From Marinomonas colpomeniae (lineage in GTDB: Bacteria; Pseudomonadota; Gammaproteobacteria; Pseudomonadales; Marinomonadaceae): 64,000 nucleotides of DNA. How positions within the stretch are numbered: the stretch's first letter is position 1; each line of letters starts with the position of its first letter. The notes under the pieces are model-generated. The model was not told where the DNA came from. It did not search any database and saw only the letters and a list, made by a program, of their open reading frames with translations. Position numbers and translations under genes: made by a program. Shown here piece after piece: positions 48,027 to 57,435 of the stretch. Location of the stretch: positions 124,001-188,000 of the forward strand of contig NZ_JACYFC010000002.1 in the NCBI RefSeq assembly GCF_014803385.1. Reading direction: 5' to 3'.

Positions 48027-49007
48027 ATGTTTAAAGGTTTATTGATTACTCAAAAAGATAAATTATGTGAAGCTTCAGTTGTTGAATTAGACGATGATCA
48101 ATTACCCGATGGCGACGTACTTGTCGATGTGTCTTATAGCACTTTAAATTACAAGGATGCCTTAGCTATAACGGGTAAAGGTCGTGTTGTTCGTTCTTTT
48201 CCTATGGTGCCTGGTATTGATTTAGTTGGTCAAATTAATCATTCAGATTCAACTGAATTTTCAAAAGGTGATTGGGTTCTATTAAACGGCTTTGGTGTTG
48301 GTGAGGGACATTGGGGCGGTCTTGCAGAAAAAGCCCGCTTAAAAAGCGATTGGTTAATTCCCCTACCAAAAGGTATAGAACCAAAACAGGCAATGGCAAT
48401 AGGTACAGCTGGGTATACTGCTATGTTGTCTGTATTAGCACTTGAAAAACAAGGCGTCAGACCTGATTCAGGAGATATTTTGGTCACTGGTGCAAATGGT
48501 GGTGTGGGCAGTTTTGCTATTCGTTTGTTACATAGATTAGGCTATAGAGTGGTCGCATCAACGGGACGAATGGAACAAACAAGTTATCTTGAGTCATTAG
48601 GTGCAAGCCAGTGCATCGATAGAGCAAGTTTGTCTGAAGCCGGTAAACCTTTGCAAAAAGAGCGCTGGGCAGGTGTGATTGATTGTGTTGGTAGTCATAC
48701 CTTGGCAAACGCTTGTGCCAGTACTAAGTATGGTGGAGTGGTAACCGCTTGTGGTCTTGCACAAGGCATGGATTTTCCAGGTTCTGTTGCGCCTTTTATT
48801 CTTCGCGGGGTTCGTCTTATTGGTATTGACAGTGTGATGCGTCCAAAAGCAGACAGAATAGAAGCTTGGCAGCGTTTAAGTGAGCTACTTTGCCCCGAAG
48901 ATTATGAAACAATTAGTACAGAGATTAGCTTAGAAAGTGTGGTTGAAACGGCCCATAAATTGCTTGATGGTAAAGTACGTGGCCGAGTGTTGGTTCGACT
49001 ATCTTGA
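48027..49007 (+). CDS. acuI: Acrylyl-CoA reductase, YhdH/AcuI family
   Basis: A 326-residue medium-chain reductase without the structural zinc lobe, expected to reduce acryloyl-CoA to propionyl-CoA with NADPH. Family hallmarks are YSTLNYKDALAITGKGRVVR, PMVPGIDLVG, GEGHWGGLAEKARL, AIGTAGYTAMLSV and the cofactor motif GANGGVGSFAIRLL. It follows acuR with a second operator copy in its promoter. In DMSP-degrading and acrylate-exposed bacteria this enzyme detoxifies acryloyl-CoA. No DMSP lyase or DddD gene is present in the window. Confidence 0.9.
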   Translation: MFKGLLITQKDKLCEASVVELDDDQLPDGDVLVDVSYSTLNYKDALAITGKGRVVRSFPMVPGIDLVGQINHSDSTEFSKGDWVLLNGFGVGEGHWGGLAEKARLKSDWLIPLPKGIEPKQAMAIGTAGYTAMLSVLALEKQGVRPDSGDILVTGANGGVGSFAIRLLHRLGYRVVASTGRMEQTSYLESLGASQCIDRASLSEAGKPLQKERWAGVIDCVGSHTLANACASTKYGGVVTACGLAQGMDFPGSVAPFILRGVRLIGIDSVMRPKADRIEAWQRLSELLCPEDYETISTEISLESVVETAHKLLDGKVRGRVLVRLS

Positions 49008-49137
49008 TTTGTTCAATAATAAATAGTCTCTCGGTTTTTATAAAAGCGTTTGTTTGTTAATCAGTTATTGACCATTTTTTTAGAATAGCTGTATCTTAGA
49101 AAACGTTTTTTCTATTTACGATAGTAAAAGGATCACT

Positions 49138-50298
49138 ATGAAAATCGTTATTGCTCCAGACTCTTTTAAAGAAAGTCTAACTGCTCTTGAAGTTGCTAAT
49201 GCTATTGAGTCAGGCTTTCGGTCTGTTTTTACTGATGCTGAGTTTGTTAAAGTGCCCATGGCCGATGGTGGTGAAGGCACCGTGCAATCTATGGTCGATG
49301 CAACAAATGGCTCTTTTATTGATCTTGAAGTTACCGGCCCACTCGGTAATAACATCATGGCGCAATACGGTATTTTAGGTACGCTACAAGGTGAAAAATC
49401 GACAACAGCTGTCATCGAAATGGCGTCTGCATCAGGTTTGCATTTGGTTCCTCGAGATAAACGAAATCCGCTTTACACTACTAGTTATGGTACTGGTGAG
49501 TTAATTAAAGACGCTCTTGATCGAGGTATTAAACACATTATTTTAGGTTTAGGTGGTAGCGCAACAAATGATGGCGGTGCAGGCTTAGCGCAAGCACTTG
49601 GTATTCATTTTCAAGATGAAAACAAAAAAAGTGTGCTATTTGGTGGCAGTGCATTAGCTAAGCTAGCGCATATAGATACGTCACACATTCACCCTTTACT
49701 TTTACAATGCCGTATAGAAGTCGCTTGTGATGTTGATAACCCATTGTGTGGTGAATATGGTGCTTCTGCGATTTTTGGGCCTCAAAAAGGCGCAACACCA
49801 GAAATGGTTGAGCTATTAGACAAAAATCTGGCTCATTTTGCCGATATTATCGTACAAAATGGTTTGGAAGATCATCGTCTTTTACCTGGTGTTGGTGCCG
49901 CTGGAGGCATGGGATTGGGTGTAAAAACCTTTTTAAACGCAGAGCTTAAGCCAGGAATTGAAATAGTTATGGAAACGGTTGGACTAGCTGAACAATTGGA
50001 AAAAGCAGACTTGGTGATTACTGGTGAAGGTCGAATTGATGGTCAAACTGTCTTTGGTAAAACCCCTATGGGCGTTTTAAAACAGGCAAATAAAAAAGGT
50101 GTACCAACAATTGGTATCGCTGGCACTCTTGGAACAGACTCAGACGCTATTTTGAGTCATGGAATGATGGCAACTTTTCCTATTATTCCTGCTCTAGACA
50201 GCTTAGAACAGGTTTTAGCAGATGCGGAAAAAAACCTAATGAACACGTCCCGAAATATTGCTGCAATTATGAAGTTAGGGCAAACCATTAACCCTTAA
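49138..50298 (+). CDS. garK: Glycerate kinase
   Basis: A 386-residue class II glycerate kinase (GarK/GlxK fold) that phosphorylates D-glycerate, usually to 2-phosphoglycerate. Conserved segments are IAPDSFKESLTA, VPMADGGEGTV, GLGGSATNDGGAG, FGPQKGATPEMVELLD and GEGRIDGQT. It starts 130 bp after acuI and ends in its own terminator. Whether it belongs functionally with acuI is unclear; glycerate metabolism could link to C3 intermediates. Confidence 0.92.
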   Translation: MKIVIAPDSFKESLTALEVANAIESGFRSVFTDAEFVKVPMADGGEGTVQSMVDATNGSFIDLEVTGPLGNNIMAQYGILGTLQGEKSTTAVIEMASASGLHLVPRDKRNPLYTTSYGTGELIKDALDRGIKHIILGLGGSATNDGGAGLAQALGIHFQDENKKSVLFGGSALAKLAHIDTSHIHPLLLQCRIEVACDVDNPLCGEYGASAIFGPQKGATPEMVELLDKNLAHFADIIVQNGLEDHRLLPGVGAAGGMGLGVKTFLNAELKPGIEIVMETVGLAEQLEKADLVITGEGRIDGQTVFGKTPMGVLKQANKKGVPTIGIAGTLGTDSDAILSHGMMATFPIIPALDSLEQVLADAEKNLMNTSRNIAAIMKLGQTINP

Positions 50299-50316
50299 AC
50301 AAAGAGTTAATGGTTT
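50282..50316 (+). terminator. Rho-independent terminator overlapping the end of the glycerate kinase gene
   Basis: Stem AAACCATTAAC / GTTAATGGTTT with a 13-nt loop that includes the TAA stop (50296-50298), then a short T-run. Confidence 0.75.
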
Positions 50317-50331
50317 TTGTTCGAGATTGTA

Positions 50332-51711
50332 CTATTTGCCAATACAGAATGACCCAAAGATGCGCCCAAGCAAATCATCACTGGTGAAAGCTCCGGTTAT
50401 TTCGCTTAAGGCCTGTTGTGCTTCTTTTAGATCTTCTGCTAATAATTCACCTGCTCCATGACCGTGAAGTTGTTCTTCACCAGCCTCTAGAAAACGGTTA
50501 GCCTTGTTAAGTGCTTCTATATGTCGACGACGAGCAATAAAACCACCTTCAGTCGTGTTATCAAAGCCCATAACGGTTTTTAAGTGCTCAGTTAGGTCAG
50601 AAACGCCCTCTCCTGTTTTTGCTGATAGAGAGACGACAGAGACACCGTTAATGATTTCTATTCCTGTGGCTTCTTTCGACAAGTCTATTTTATTACGCAC
50701 CAAAGTTAAATTTTGAGCATTGCCTAATTTATCCATAAAATCAGGCCAAATGTCACTTGGATTCCTACTATCAATGGAAAGACTGTCTACCATCATTAAA
50801 ATACGATCAGCTTTGGTAATTTCATCCCATGCTCGTTGAATACCAATACGCTCAACTTCATCTGGGCTATCTCGTAATCCTGCCGTATCAATAATGTGTA
50901 ACGGCATGCCATCAATATGTATATGCTCGCGTAATACATCTCGGGTAGTTCCTTCAATATTCGTCACAATTGCAGATTCTTTGCCTGACAAGGCATTTAA
51001 TAAGCTCGATTTACCCGCGTTTGGGCGGCCAGCAATAACTACGTTCATGCCTTCTCGAATCAATGCACCTTGATTGGCTTCTTTTAGTACTACTTGTAAT
51101 CTAGCCTGAATACCTGCTAATTCACTAGCAACTTTACCATCACCAATAAAATCGATTTCTTCTTCAGGAAAATCAATGGCGGCTTCCACATAAATACGTA
51201 GGTGAATTAACGCTTCAACTAGTTCGTCGACGCGTTTTGAAAATGCGCCTTGTAATGAACGTAATGCACATTTTGCCGCTTGTTCAGACGTACTGTCTAT
51301 AAGGTCTGCGATAGCCTCTGCTTGAGTTAAGTCCATTTTATCATTCATGAAAGCGCGTTCAGAGAACTCACCTGGACGTGCTAAACGTGCACCAAGTGCC
51401 ACACAATGCGTTAGCAACATATCCATAATGACAGGACCGCCATGTCCCTGTAGTTCAAATACATCTTCACCCGTAAAAGAGTTTGGTCCTGGAAAGTACA
51501 GTGCCAACCCCATATCAAGTTGTTCATCTTGGGCATCTTTGAATGGAACATAATGGGCATAACGTGGTGTTGGTTCAAATCCCACTATTTGTTTAGCAAT
51601 GGTCAGACTCTTTGGGCCTGATAAACGAATAATTCCTACGCCACCTCGTCCAGGTGCCGTGGCTTGTGCGGCGATAGTGTCTTGGTCTGTGGCGTATTGT
51701 AAATCAGTCAT
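50332..51711 (-). CDS. mnmE: tRNA modification GTPase MnmE
   Basis: About 459 residues from the ATG at 51711 ([20 protein letters not shown]), the usual N-terminus; an upstream in-frame start at 51762 would add 17 non-conserved residues. It works with MnmG in cmnm5U34 formation. The tetrahydrofolate-binding N-domain contains [13 protein letters not shown] and [16 protein letters not shown]. The inserted Ras-like G domain has [21 protein letters not shown] and RNKID. The C-terminus ends in the catalytic CIGK motif. Confidence 0.96.
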   Translation of the reverse strand: MTDLQYATDQDTIAAQATAPGRGGVGIIRLSGPKSLTIAKQIVGFEPTPRYAHYVPFKDAQDEQLDMGLALYFPGPNSFTGEDVFELQGHGGPVIMDMLLTHCVALGARLARPGEFSERAFMNDKMDLTQAEAIADLIDSTSEQAAKCALRSLQGAFSKRVDELVEALIHLRIYVEAAIDFPEEEIDFIGDGKVASELAGIQARLQVVLKEANQGALIREGMNVVIAGRPNAGKSSLLNALSGKESAIVTNIEGTTRDVLREHIHIDGMPLHIIDTAGLRDSPDEVERIGIQRAWDEITKADRILMMVDSLSIDSRNPSDIWPDFMDKLGNAQNLTLVRNKIDLSKEATGIEIINGVSVVSLSAKTGEGVSDLTEHLKTVMGFDNTTEGGFIARRRHIEALNKANRFLEAGEEQLHGHGAGELLAEDLKEAQQALSEITGAFTSDDLLGRIFGSFCIGK

Positions 51712-51785
51712 AATCAAACTCTGAGATATGAAACAGGAAGTTTTGCCATTGTCCGATAGCAAGACTGTGATGGCAATCTAAACAT

Positions 51786-51813
51786 AAAAAAGGCCTCCCA
51801 ATGGGAAGCCTTT
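51786..51813 (-). terminator. Rho-independent terminator after yidC
   Basis: On the minus strand AAAAGGCTTCCC pairs with GGGAGGCCTTTT around ATT, with one mismatch, followed by a T-run. It lies 43 bp after the yidC stop and before mnmE, so mnmE probably has its own promoter or relies on read-through. Confidence 0.82.
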
Positions 51814-51855
51814 TACTTTCTAAATCATTACTGAAATGAAAGATAATTTATAAAG

Positions 51856-53514
51856 CTAAGCTGCTCTTTCGATTCGCTTGGTAATGACGTACTGCTGTAC
51901 GATCGACAAGGTGTTATTACATACCCAGTATAGAACCAAACCACTCGGGAACCACAAGAAGAAGAAGGTAAATGCAATCGGCATAATCTTCATGATTCGA
52001 GCTTGCATTGGATCTGGAGGAGTTGGGTTAAGCATTTGTTGCCCCAACATACTTATACCCATCAAAATAGGCAGTACGAAGTATGGATCCATTGCTGATA
52101 AGTCATCTATCCATAAGAAGAATGGCGCATGACGTAGTTCAACAGATTCCATTAATACCCAATATAAAGAAAGGAAAACAGGCATTTGTACCAAAATAGG
52201 TAAGCAACCACCCAATGGGTTAATTTTCTCTTTCTTATAAAGTGACATCATTTCTTGCGACATTTTCTGACGATCGTCACCAAACTGCTCTTTCAGTTTC
52301 GCAATTTCAGGTCCAAATTTACGCATTTTCGCCATAGAGCGATAACTTGCAGCAGACAGTTTGAAGAAGATAGCCTTCACACATACCACAATCAAAATAA
52401 TGGAAATACCCCAGTTAATGACGAAAGACTGAATCAAAGTCAGCAACCAGAACAGAGGTTTAGCCAACCACCATAACCAGCCATAATCGACAGTTAGGTC
52501 TAAGTTATCGGCGGTTTCTTCAAGTTGATCCTGTAGTTTAGGGCCTACATAAAAAGTTGAACTCAATGTACCTTGCTTACCTGGCGCAATTTCAACTGCA
52601 GAACCTGTAAAGCCAATGATGTTAAAACCATTGTTATTACGTGCTTCTATAGTCACCTTTTGGCCTTGCTCAGGAATCCAAGCTGACACAAAGTAATGTT
52701 GTAAAACCGCTACCCAACCTTTAGTTGTAGTAACTTTAAGTGGCTCTTCTTCCATGTCAGAAAAAGAAACTTTGTTGTATTTGTTTTCTTCGTCAGAAAC
52801 CGCACCACCAAGGTAAGGTTGTAAGCCCATGCCACTTGCTTGACTTGGGTCGTCTGAATTATCACGTTTAATTTGCGCAAACAAATTACCACGCCAAATA
52901 CTTGAAGACGTATTATCTACCGTAATTAATTGGCGAATACGGTATTTGCCTTTTAAGAAACGGAAGGTTTTAGTGTATTTTACGCCACTTGCATCAGTGA
53001 AATATAAATTCACATCAAGAGATTCTTGACCATCTGCAAGGGTATAAGAAGTACTTTCAGATCGGTAAACAGGACGACCTTCAGCTGACGCGTCAGGACC
53101 GTTTTTACCAATCAAGCCACTTTGCGTTACATAAGTACGTTCCGCACCGTTTTCCAAGATGACAAAAGATTCAGGCTCGCCTAATACCTTTTTATAATCT
53201 AAGAGCGCAGCCTTTACTAAGTCGCCACCCACTGGATCAATAGCAACGCGAAGGGTATCGGTTGTTACTTCAATGAGTTTCCCTGATGTAACTTTCGTTA
53301 CATTTGAAGGTATGTCTGCATTTGCTTCTGCTGTATTTTGAGATGCCGAAGGCAAATCATTACTTGCTGATGCGTCTGTTTCTGTTTGAGTGCTTTGAGC
53401 TACGCTTTGTGTGGACTGAGGACCATAATCCTGACTCCACTGTAAGAACAGTAGGTAGCCACTGATAAAAAGCGCACCCCATAAAAAGTAACGTCTGAAA
53501 TCCATGGTATTCAA
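51856..53514 (-). CDS. yidC: Membrane protein insertase YidC
   Basis: A 552-residue Oxa1-family insertase. The N-terminal membrane helix (YFLWGALFISGYLLFLQW), Ser/Thr/Gln-rich linker and large periplasmic P1 domain (about residues 60-335) are of the gammaproteobacterial type. The conserved C-terminal membrane region has KMRKFGPEIAKLKEQFGDDRQKMSQEMMSLYKKEKINPLGGCLPILVQMPVF. It lies 91 bp after rnpA; there is no yidD between them. Confidence 0.96.
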   Translation of the reverse strand: MNTMDFRRYFLWGALFISGYLLFLQWSQDYGPQSTQSVAQSTQTETDASASNDLPSASQNTAEANADIPSNVTKVTSGKLIEVTTDTLRVAIDPVGGDLVKAALLDYKKVLGEPESFVILENGAERTYVTQSGLIGKNGPDASAEGRPVYRSESTSYTLADGQESLDVNLYFTDASGVKYTKTFRFLKGKYRIRQLITVDNTSSSIWRGNLFAQIKRDNSDDPSQASGMGLQPYLGGAVSDEENKYNKVSFSDMEEEPLKVTTTKGWVAVLQHYFVSAWIPEQGQKVTIEARNNNGFNIIGFTGSAVEIAPGKQGTLSSTFYVGPKLQDQLEETADNLDLTVDYGWLWWLAKPLFWLLTLIQSFVINWGISIILIVVCVKAIFFKLSAASYRSMAKMRKFGPEIAKLKEQFGDDRQKMSQEMMSLYKKEKINPLGGCLPILVQMPVFLSLYWVLMESVELRHAPFFLWIDDLSAMDPYFVLPILMGISMLGQQMLNPTPPDPMQARIMKIMPIAFTFFFLWFPSGLVLYWVCNNTLSIVQQYVITKRIERAA

Positions 53515-53605
53515 CTAATTTGTTTGGTTGGACGATAGGTTCACAGAACCCTGATTAAAATCACGCGTTATTAAACCAGCCTTTGGCAGTTTTTTCAGCC
53601 TATTT

Positions 53606-54001
53606 TTACTTAGAGTGGACGCGTTTTTTACTTTGAGAGGGTTTTAATGCTTTTTTTGCCAACTGATCCCATGCTTTATCGATGCGATCGTGCAAAATTT
53701 CATTATTTAGCTCTTTAATGCCTTGTCGTGCCAAAAAGACAATATCAAGACCAGCAAGCGTTATTTTGTGGTGGCGAAAAGAATCACGTACTAAACGTTT
53801 AATACGATTCCTGCCTACAGCATGTTTATCCGTTTTTTTAGACACAATAAGACCTAACCGAGTTTGGTTATCATCTCTTTTTCGAGCTAATAAAAGGAAT
53901 TCGCCTGCAAAGACTTTCGTGGAGGTGTCGTTAAAGACAGATTGATAATCCCCGGCATTCAGAAGTCTGACATGCCGAGGAAAACAATAATCATCGGTAA
54001 T
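53606..54001 (-). CDS. rnpA: Ribonuclease P protein component, non-canonical start
   Basis: Protein subunit of RNase P, 131 residues if translation begins at ATT 54001. The frame runs from the end of rpmH through FPRHVRLLNAGDYQSVF (the conserved N-terminal RNA-binding start), VFAGEFLLLARK and the hallmark RNRIKRLVRDSFR at about residues 64-76. No ATG, GTG or TTG occurs in frame before GTG 53845, and starting there would delete 52 residues of essential fold. Candidate starts are ATT 54001, ACG 54007 or ATA 54013. Alternatively a single missing base after ATG 53996 would restore a normal N-terminus (MIIVFPRHVRLL). The gene lies 8 bp after rpmH, the usual arrangement. Confidence 0.85.
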   Translation of the reverse strand: MTDDYCFPRHVRLLNAGDYQSVFNDTSTKVFAGEFLLLARKRDDNQTRLGLIVSKKTDKHAVGRNRIKRLVRDSFRHHKITLAGLDIVFLARQGIKELNNEILHDRIDKAWDQLAKKALKPSQSKKRVHSK

Positions 54002-54009
54002 TAGCGTGT

Positions 54010-54144
54010 TTATGCGCTTAATACCTTACGGCCGCGGGCACGACGACGAGCGACAATTTGACGTCCGCTTTTAGTAGCCATACGAGCACGGAAACCGTGG
54101 TTACGTTTGCGTTTTAAAACGCTAGGTTGAAATGTTCTTTTCAT
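54010..54144 (-). CDS. rpmH: 50S ribosomal protein L34
   Basis: A 44-residue, highly basic protein beginning [19 protein letters not shown] and ending [12 protein letters not shown], the complete L34 sequence pattern. Start ATG at 54144. It is first in the minus-strand rpmH-rnpA-yidC block, diverges from dnaA, and has a good sigma70-like promoter at 54231-54259. Confidence 0.97.
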   Translation of the reverse strand: MKRTFQPSVLKRKRNHGFRARMATKSGRQIVARRRARGRKVLSA

Positions 54145-54656
54145 TGTTCTTCTCTCACTGAAGCAGTGTTTCAGTTTTGAGGGTTAGCGGTAGCCAAGCC
54201 TCTACATTTGATTGTTAAATCAGGGCGCGGATTTTAGTGCCTTTTCTTAGTAAATTCAATGCTTAGCGAGGGTTATTTATTAAATAAATAATCCCACAAT
54301 CAATTAATCACTTACTCACAGACTTCTACCCTGTGAGTGGATAAAAAAATTTGATAGATAAAAAGATATCCACAAAAAACTATTGTTTGTTTTTATTATG
54401 TATAAAAATCAAAAAGATGTATTTCTATTCAGTTGTGAACAAAAGAAAAATAATAAGCGCAAAACTTGTGTATAACCTATCGGTTTATGCACATCAAAAT
54501 AATTTTGTTAACCGCTGTGTATAAAGTTGGTTGTTATTAACATTTATTAGTTTTCAAGCTGCGTTTTACTTTTATTCTATTTATGTGTGGATAACTTTAG
54601 GTGTCCAAGGTAAAATTCGTCTCTTATGTGTCACTCAACCAGGGAGTACGTCTACA
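54145..54656. other. Intergenic region rpmH-dnaA with a dense DnaA-box cluster
   Basis: A 512-bp control region. Perfect DnaA boxes are at 54467-54475, 54485-54493, 54516-54524 and 54586-54594. Near matches include 54365-54373 and sites around 54336-54344 and 54434-54442. AT-rich tracts lie at 54270-54420. No GATC site was seen here. It contains the rpmH promoter and the dnaA promoter/leader, and corresponds to the Pseudomonas-type origin location, so it is either oriC or a strong dnaA autoregulatory region. Confidence 0.65.
54231..54259 (-). promoter_or_regulatory. Sigma70-type promoter of rpmH
   Basis: On the minus strand TTGAAT (54259-54254) and TAAAAT (54236-54231) are separated by exactly 17 bp, giving a start site roughly 80 bp before the rpmH ATG. 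Strong upstream control suits a ribosomal protein gene. Confidence 0.55.
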
Positions 54657-56219
54657 GTGTCTTTGGAACATTGGGATCTTTGCCTGCAGCGCTTGCAGGG
54701 TGAATTTTCCGCATCTCAATTTAACACTTGGATTCGTCCACTACAGGCTGAAATGTTGCCTGGTGGAGAGTTGCGTCTAAGCGCACCGAACCGATTCGTG
54801 TTGGATTGGGTGAGTAACAAATATCAAACGCGCATCCAAGAATTATTGTCTGAGTTTGCTGGTGATGATCTTGCTCCTCCTCTACAACTAGAGGTTAAAG
54901 CACAAAACTTCGCACAAGCTAACTCTATTTCTCCGCCTCCTCCGCCTATTCCTAGTGCTCCCGTTTCTAGCCCTCTAAATAATGAAGTGGCAAGAGTTTC
55001 TGGTTATCGACCAGGATTCGGAGTAATGGATTATGAAGAAAGTACACCGCATGCAGATCTCGAATTTGAAGCACCGTTAACCTTATCGCCTACTGGTAAA
55101 GGATTACGTGGTGAACTTGAGCCAAACGAACAAGGCCAAGGACAGCTACCTTTAGTTGCTCCAAAGCGTAAAGTTCAAGTGGAAGGTGGTATTAATCACG
55201 GCGCAAACCTTAATAACTCTTTTACCTTTGATAACTTTGTCGAAGGTAAGTCTAACCAGCTTGCCCATGCCGCGGCGTTACAGATTGCCGAAAATCCTGG
55301 TGGTGCTTATAACCCACTCTTTATATACGGCGGTGTTGGCTTAGGTAAAACTCACTTAATGCAAGCCGTTGGTACCGAGTTAATGCGTCGCAACCCGAAT
55401 GCCAAAGTTGTGTATTTGCACTCGGAACGCTTTGTGGCGGATATGGTAAAAGCCCTACAGCTGAACGCAATCAATGACTTTAAACGTTATTACCGTTCAG
55501 TGGATGCTTTGTTAATTGACGATATTCAGTTTTTTGCCGGCAAAGACAGAACACAAGAAGAGTTTTTTCACACCTTTAATGCACTATTAGAAGGTGGCCA
55601 ACAAATGATTCTAACTTGTGATCGTTATCCAAAAGAGATTCAAGGTTTGGAAGATCGCCTTAAGTCACGTTTTGGTTGGGGCTTAACGGTTGCTGTTGAA
55701 CCGCCAGAATTAGAAACGCGTGTTGCTATCTTAATGCGTAAAGCAGATGAAAGTGGTCTCAAGTTATCTTATGATTCTGCTTTCTTTATTGCTCAGAAGA
55801 TACGCTCTAACGTACGAGAGTTAGAAGGAGCACTGAAACGTGTTATTGCGAATTCACATTTTACTGGACGAGCAATTACGCCAGATTTTGTACGTGAATC
55901 ACTAAAAGACCTTTTAGCCTTGCAAGATAAGTTGGTGAACATTGATAATATCCAGCGCATTGTCGCGGAATATTATAAAATCAAAATCAGTGACTTGCTT
56001 TCTAAGCGTCGAAGTCGTTCTGTTGCACGTCCTCGCCAAGTGGCGATGTCATTAGCAAAAGAACTAACGAACCACAGCTTGCCAGAAATTGGTGATGCAT
56101 TTGGTGGCCGTGATCATACGACAGCGTTACATGCGATTCGTAAGATTAAAGAGCTGCAAGACACGGATTCTGATATCCGTGAAGACTATAAACAATTAAT
56201 GCGAATTCTGACCACCTGA
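54657..56219 (+). CDS. dnaA: Chromosomal replication initiator protein DnaA
   Basis: A 520-residue protein from GTG 54657 (GGGAG 10 nt upstream, N-terminus [18 protein letters not shown]). An open frame continues back to 54531, but the 42 extra codons are hydrophobic, overlap a DnaA box and are not family-like. Domain I covers residues 1-80; a long Pro-rich domain II ([15 protein letters not shown]) follows; the AAA+ domain III has Walker [10 protein letters not shown] near 225 and [12 protein letters not shown] near 285; domain IV ends with [15 protein letters not shown], the DnaA-box-binding signature. It heads dnaA-dnaN-recF-gyrB. Confidence 0.97.
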   Translation: MSLEHWDLCLQRLQGEFSASQFNTWIRPLQAEMLPGGELRLSAPNRFVLDWVSNKYQTRIQELLSEFAGDDLAPPLQLEVKAQNFAQANSISPPPPPIPSAPVSSPLNNEVARVSGYRPGFGVMDYEESTPHADLEFEAPLTLSPTGKGLRGELEPNEQGQGQLPLVAPKRKVQVEGGINHGANLNNSFTFDNFVEGKSNQLAHAAALQIAENPGGAYNPLFIYGGVGLGKTHLMQAVGTELMRRNPNAKVVYLHSERFVADMVKALQLNAINDFKRYYRSVDALLIDDIQFFAGKDRTQEEFFHTFNALLEGGQQMILTCDRYPKEIQGLEDRLKSRFGWGLTVAVEPPELETRVAILMRKADESGLKLSYDSAFFIAQKIRSNVRELEGALKRVIANSHFTGRAITPDFVRESLKDLLALQDKLVNIDNIQRIVAEYYKIKISDLLSKRRSRSVARPRQVAMSLAKELTNHSLPEIGDAFGGRDHTTALHAIRKIKELQDTDSDIREDYKQLMRILTT

Positions 56220-56251
56220 TGGTCTAAGACTTTGAGTTTACGAGGAAAATA

Positions 56252-57349
56252 ATGAAATTTTCAGTCGTCCGCGAGACACTTCTTAAGCCACTACAGTTAG
56301 TGGCAGGCGTTGTAGAGCGCAAACAAACAATGCCAGTCTTGGCCAACGTATTGGTAGAAGTTAAAGACCAAATCCTAACCCTTACCGGTTCTGACTTAGA
56401 AGTCGAATTGGTAGGACATGTTCCATTGGATGAGTGCGAAGAAGGCCGTATTACCGTGCCTGCACGTAAGCTAATGGATATTTGTAAAAGTTTACCAGAC
56501 AGCGCTGTTATAGAATTTACGCTTGATGATCAAAAAGCCGTTATTCGTTCTGGTCGTTCACGTTTCAGCTTATCGACTTTACCAGCTGATGAGTTTCCGA
56601 ATATTCAAGACATGCAAGGTGACCTTAGTGTCTCTATTGCACAAAACAGTGTACGCCGTCTTATCGATCGCACTGGTTTTGCCATGGCAAACCAAGATGT
56701 TCGTTATTACTTAAATGGTATGTTGCTTGAAGTTTCAGATGGTCAGTTACGAGTTGTTGCAACTGATGGACACCGTTTGGCGACAGCCGTTGAAGATGCT
56801 CAAGTGAGCGGAGATCTAACGCAAGTCATCATGCCTCGTAAAGGTATTTTAGAACTTAACCGCCTTTTGAGCGATACAGATGAAGTTGTTGAACTTATTA
56901 TAGGTACAAACCATATTCGCGCGAAAGTGGCCGATTATGTGTTTACTTCTAAACTGGTTGACGGGAAATTCCCTGATTACCATCGTGTTATTCCTCGCAA
57001 TAACGAAAAAATTGTCATTGCAGACCGTTTAGAGTTACGCCAAGTATTCTTGCGTGCCTCTATACTTTCGAATGAAAAATATCGCGGCGTACGCCTTATT
57101 TTATCAAATGGTATGTTGCAAGTGTTTGCAAACAACCCAGAACAAGAAGAAGCTGAAGAATCCGTTTTGGTTCAATACCAAGGCGATAACATTGAAGTTG
57201 GCTTCAATGTTGGTTATTTGCTGGATGTTCTTGGTGTTGTCGACACTCAAGAAGTTCGTTTATCACTAAACGACTCCAACAGCAGTGCCTTGATAGAAGA
57301 AGCTGAAAGTCATGCAGCACAATACGTTGTTATGCCAATGCGTCTCTAA
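56252..57349 (+). CDS. dnaN: DNA polymerase III beta clamp
   Basis: A 365-residue sliding clamp of three similar domains. The N-terminus MKFSVVRETLLKPLQLVAGVVERKQTMPVLAN and the C-terminal HAAQYVVMPMRL are canonical and define both ends. It starts 32 bp after dnaA with GAGG in the ribosome-binding position. Intact and of normal length. Confidence 0.98.
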   Translation: MKFSVVRETLLKPLQLVAGVVERKQTMPVLANVLVEVKDQILTLTGSDLEVELVGHVPLDECEEGRITVPARKLMDICKSLPDSAVIEFTLDDQKAVIRSGRSRFSLSTLPADEFPNIQDMQGDLSVSIAQNSVRRLIDRTGFAMANQDVRYYLNGMLLEVSDGQLRVVATDGHRLATAVEDAQVSGDLTQVIMPRKGILELNRLLSDTDEVVELIIGTNHIRAKVADYVFTSKLVDGKFPDYHRVIPRNNEKIVIADRLELRQVFLRASILSNEKYRGVRLILSNGMLQVFANNPEQEEAEESVLVQYQGDNIEVGFNVGYLLDVLGVVDTQEVRLSLNDSNSSALIEEAESHAAQYVVMPMRL

Positions 57350-57367
57350 TGAGATGATAGCGACATT

Positions 57368-57405
57368 GCCCACTTGGTATGTGTAACATTCACTACCAAG
57401 CGGGC
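57368..57405 (+). repeat. Stem-loop between dnaN and recF
   Basis: GCCCACTTGGTA pairs with TACCAAGCGGGC (one mismatch) around a 14-nt loop in the 86-bp dnaN-recF gap. No T-tract follows, so partial attenuation or RNA processing is more likely than termination. Confidence 0.45.
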
Positions 57406-57435
57406 CTTCCCTACCCTGATTAAGGTTTAAGAGCT

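Noticed and set aside
50332-51762. Longer mnmE start at 51762
   Set aside because: The 17 extra residues are not family-like; [20 protein letters not shown] from 51711 matches the usual start.
54531-54656. In-frame 42-codon extension upstream of dnaA
   Set aside because: The residues are hydrophobic and unlike DnaA, the stretch contains a perfect DnaA box, and GTG 54657 has a good GGGAG and the expected N-terminus.
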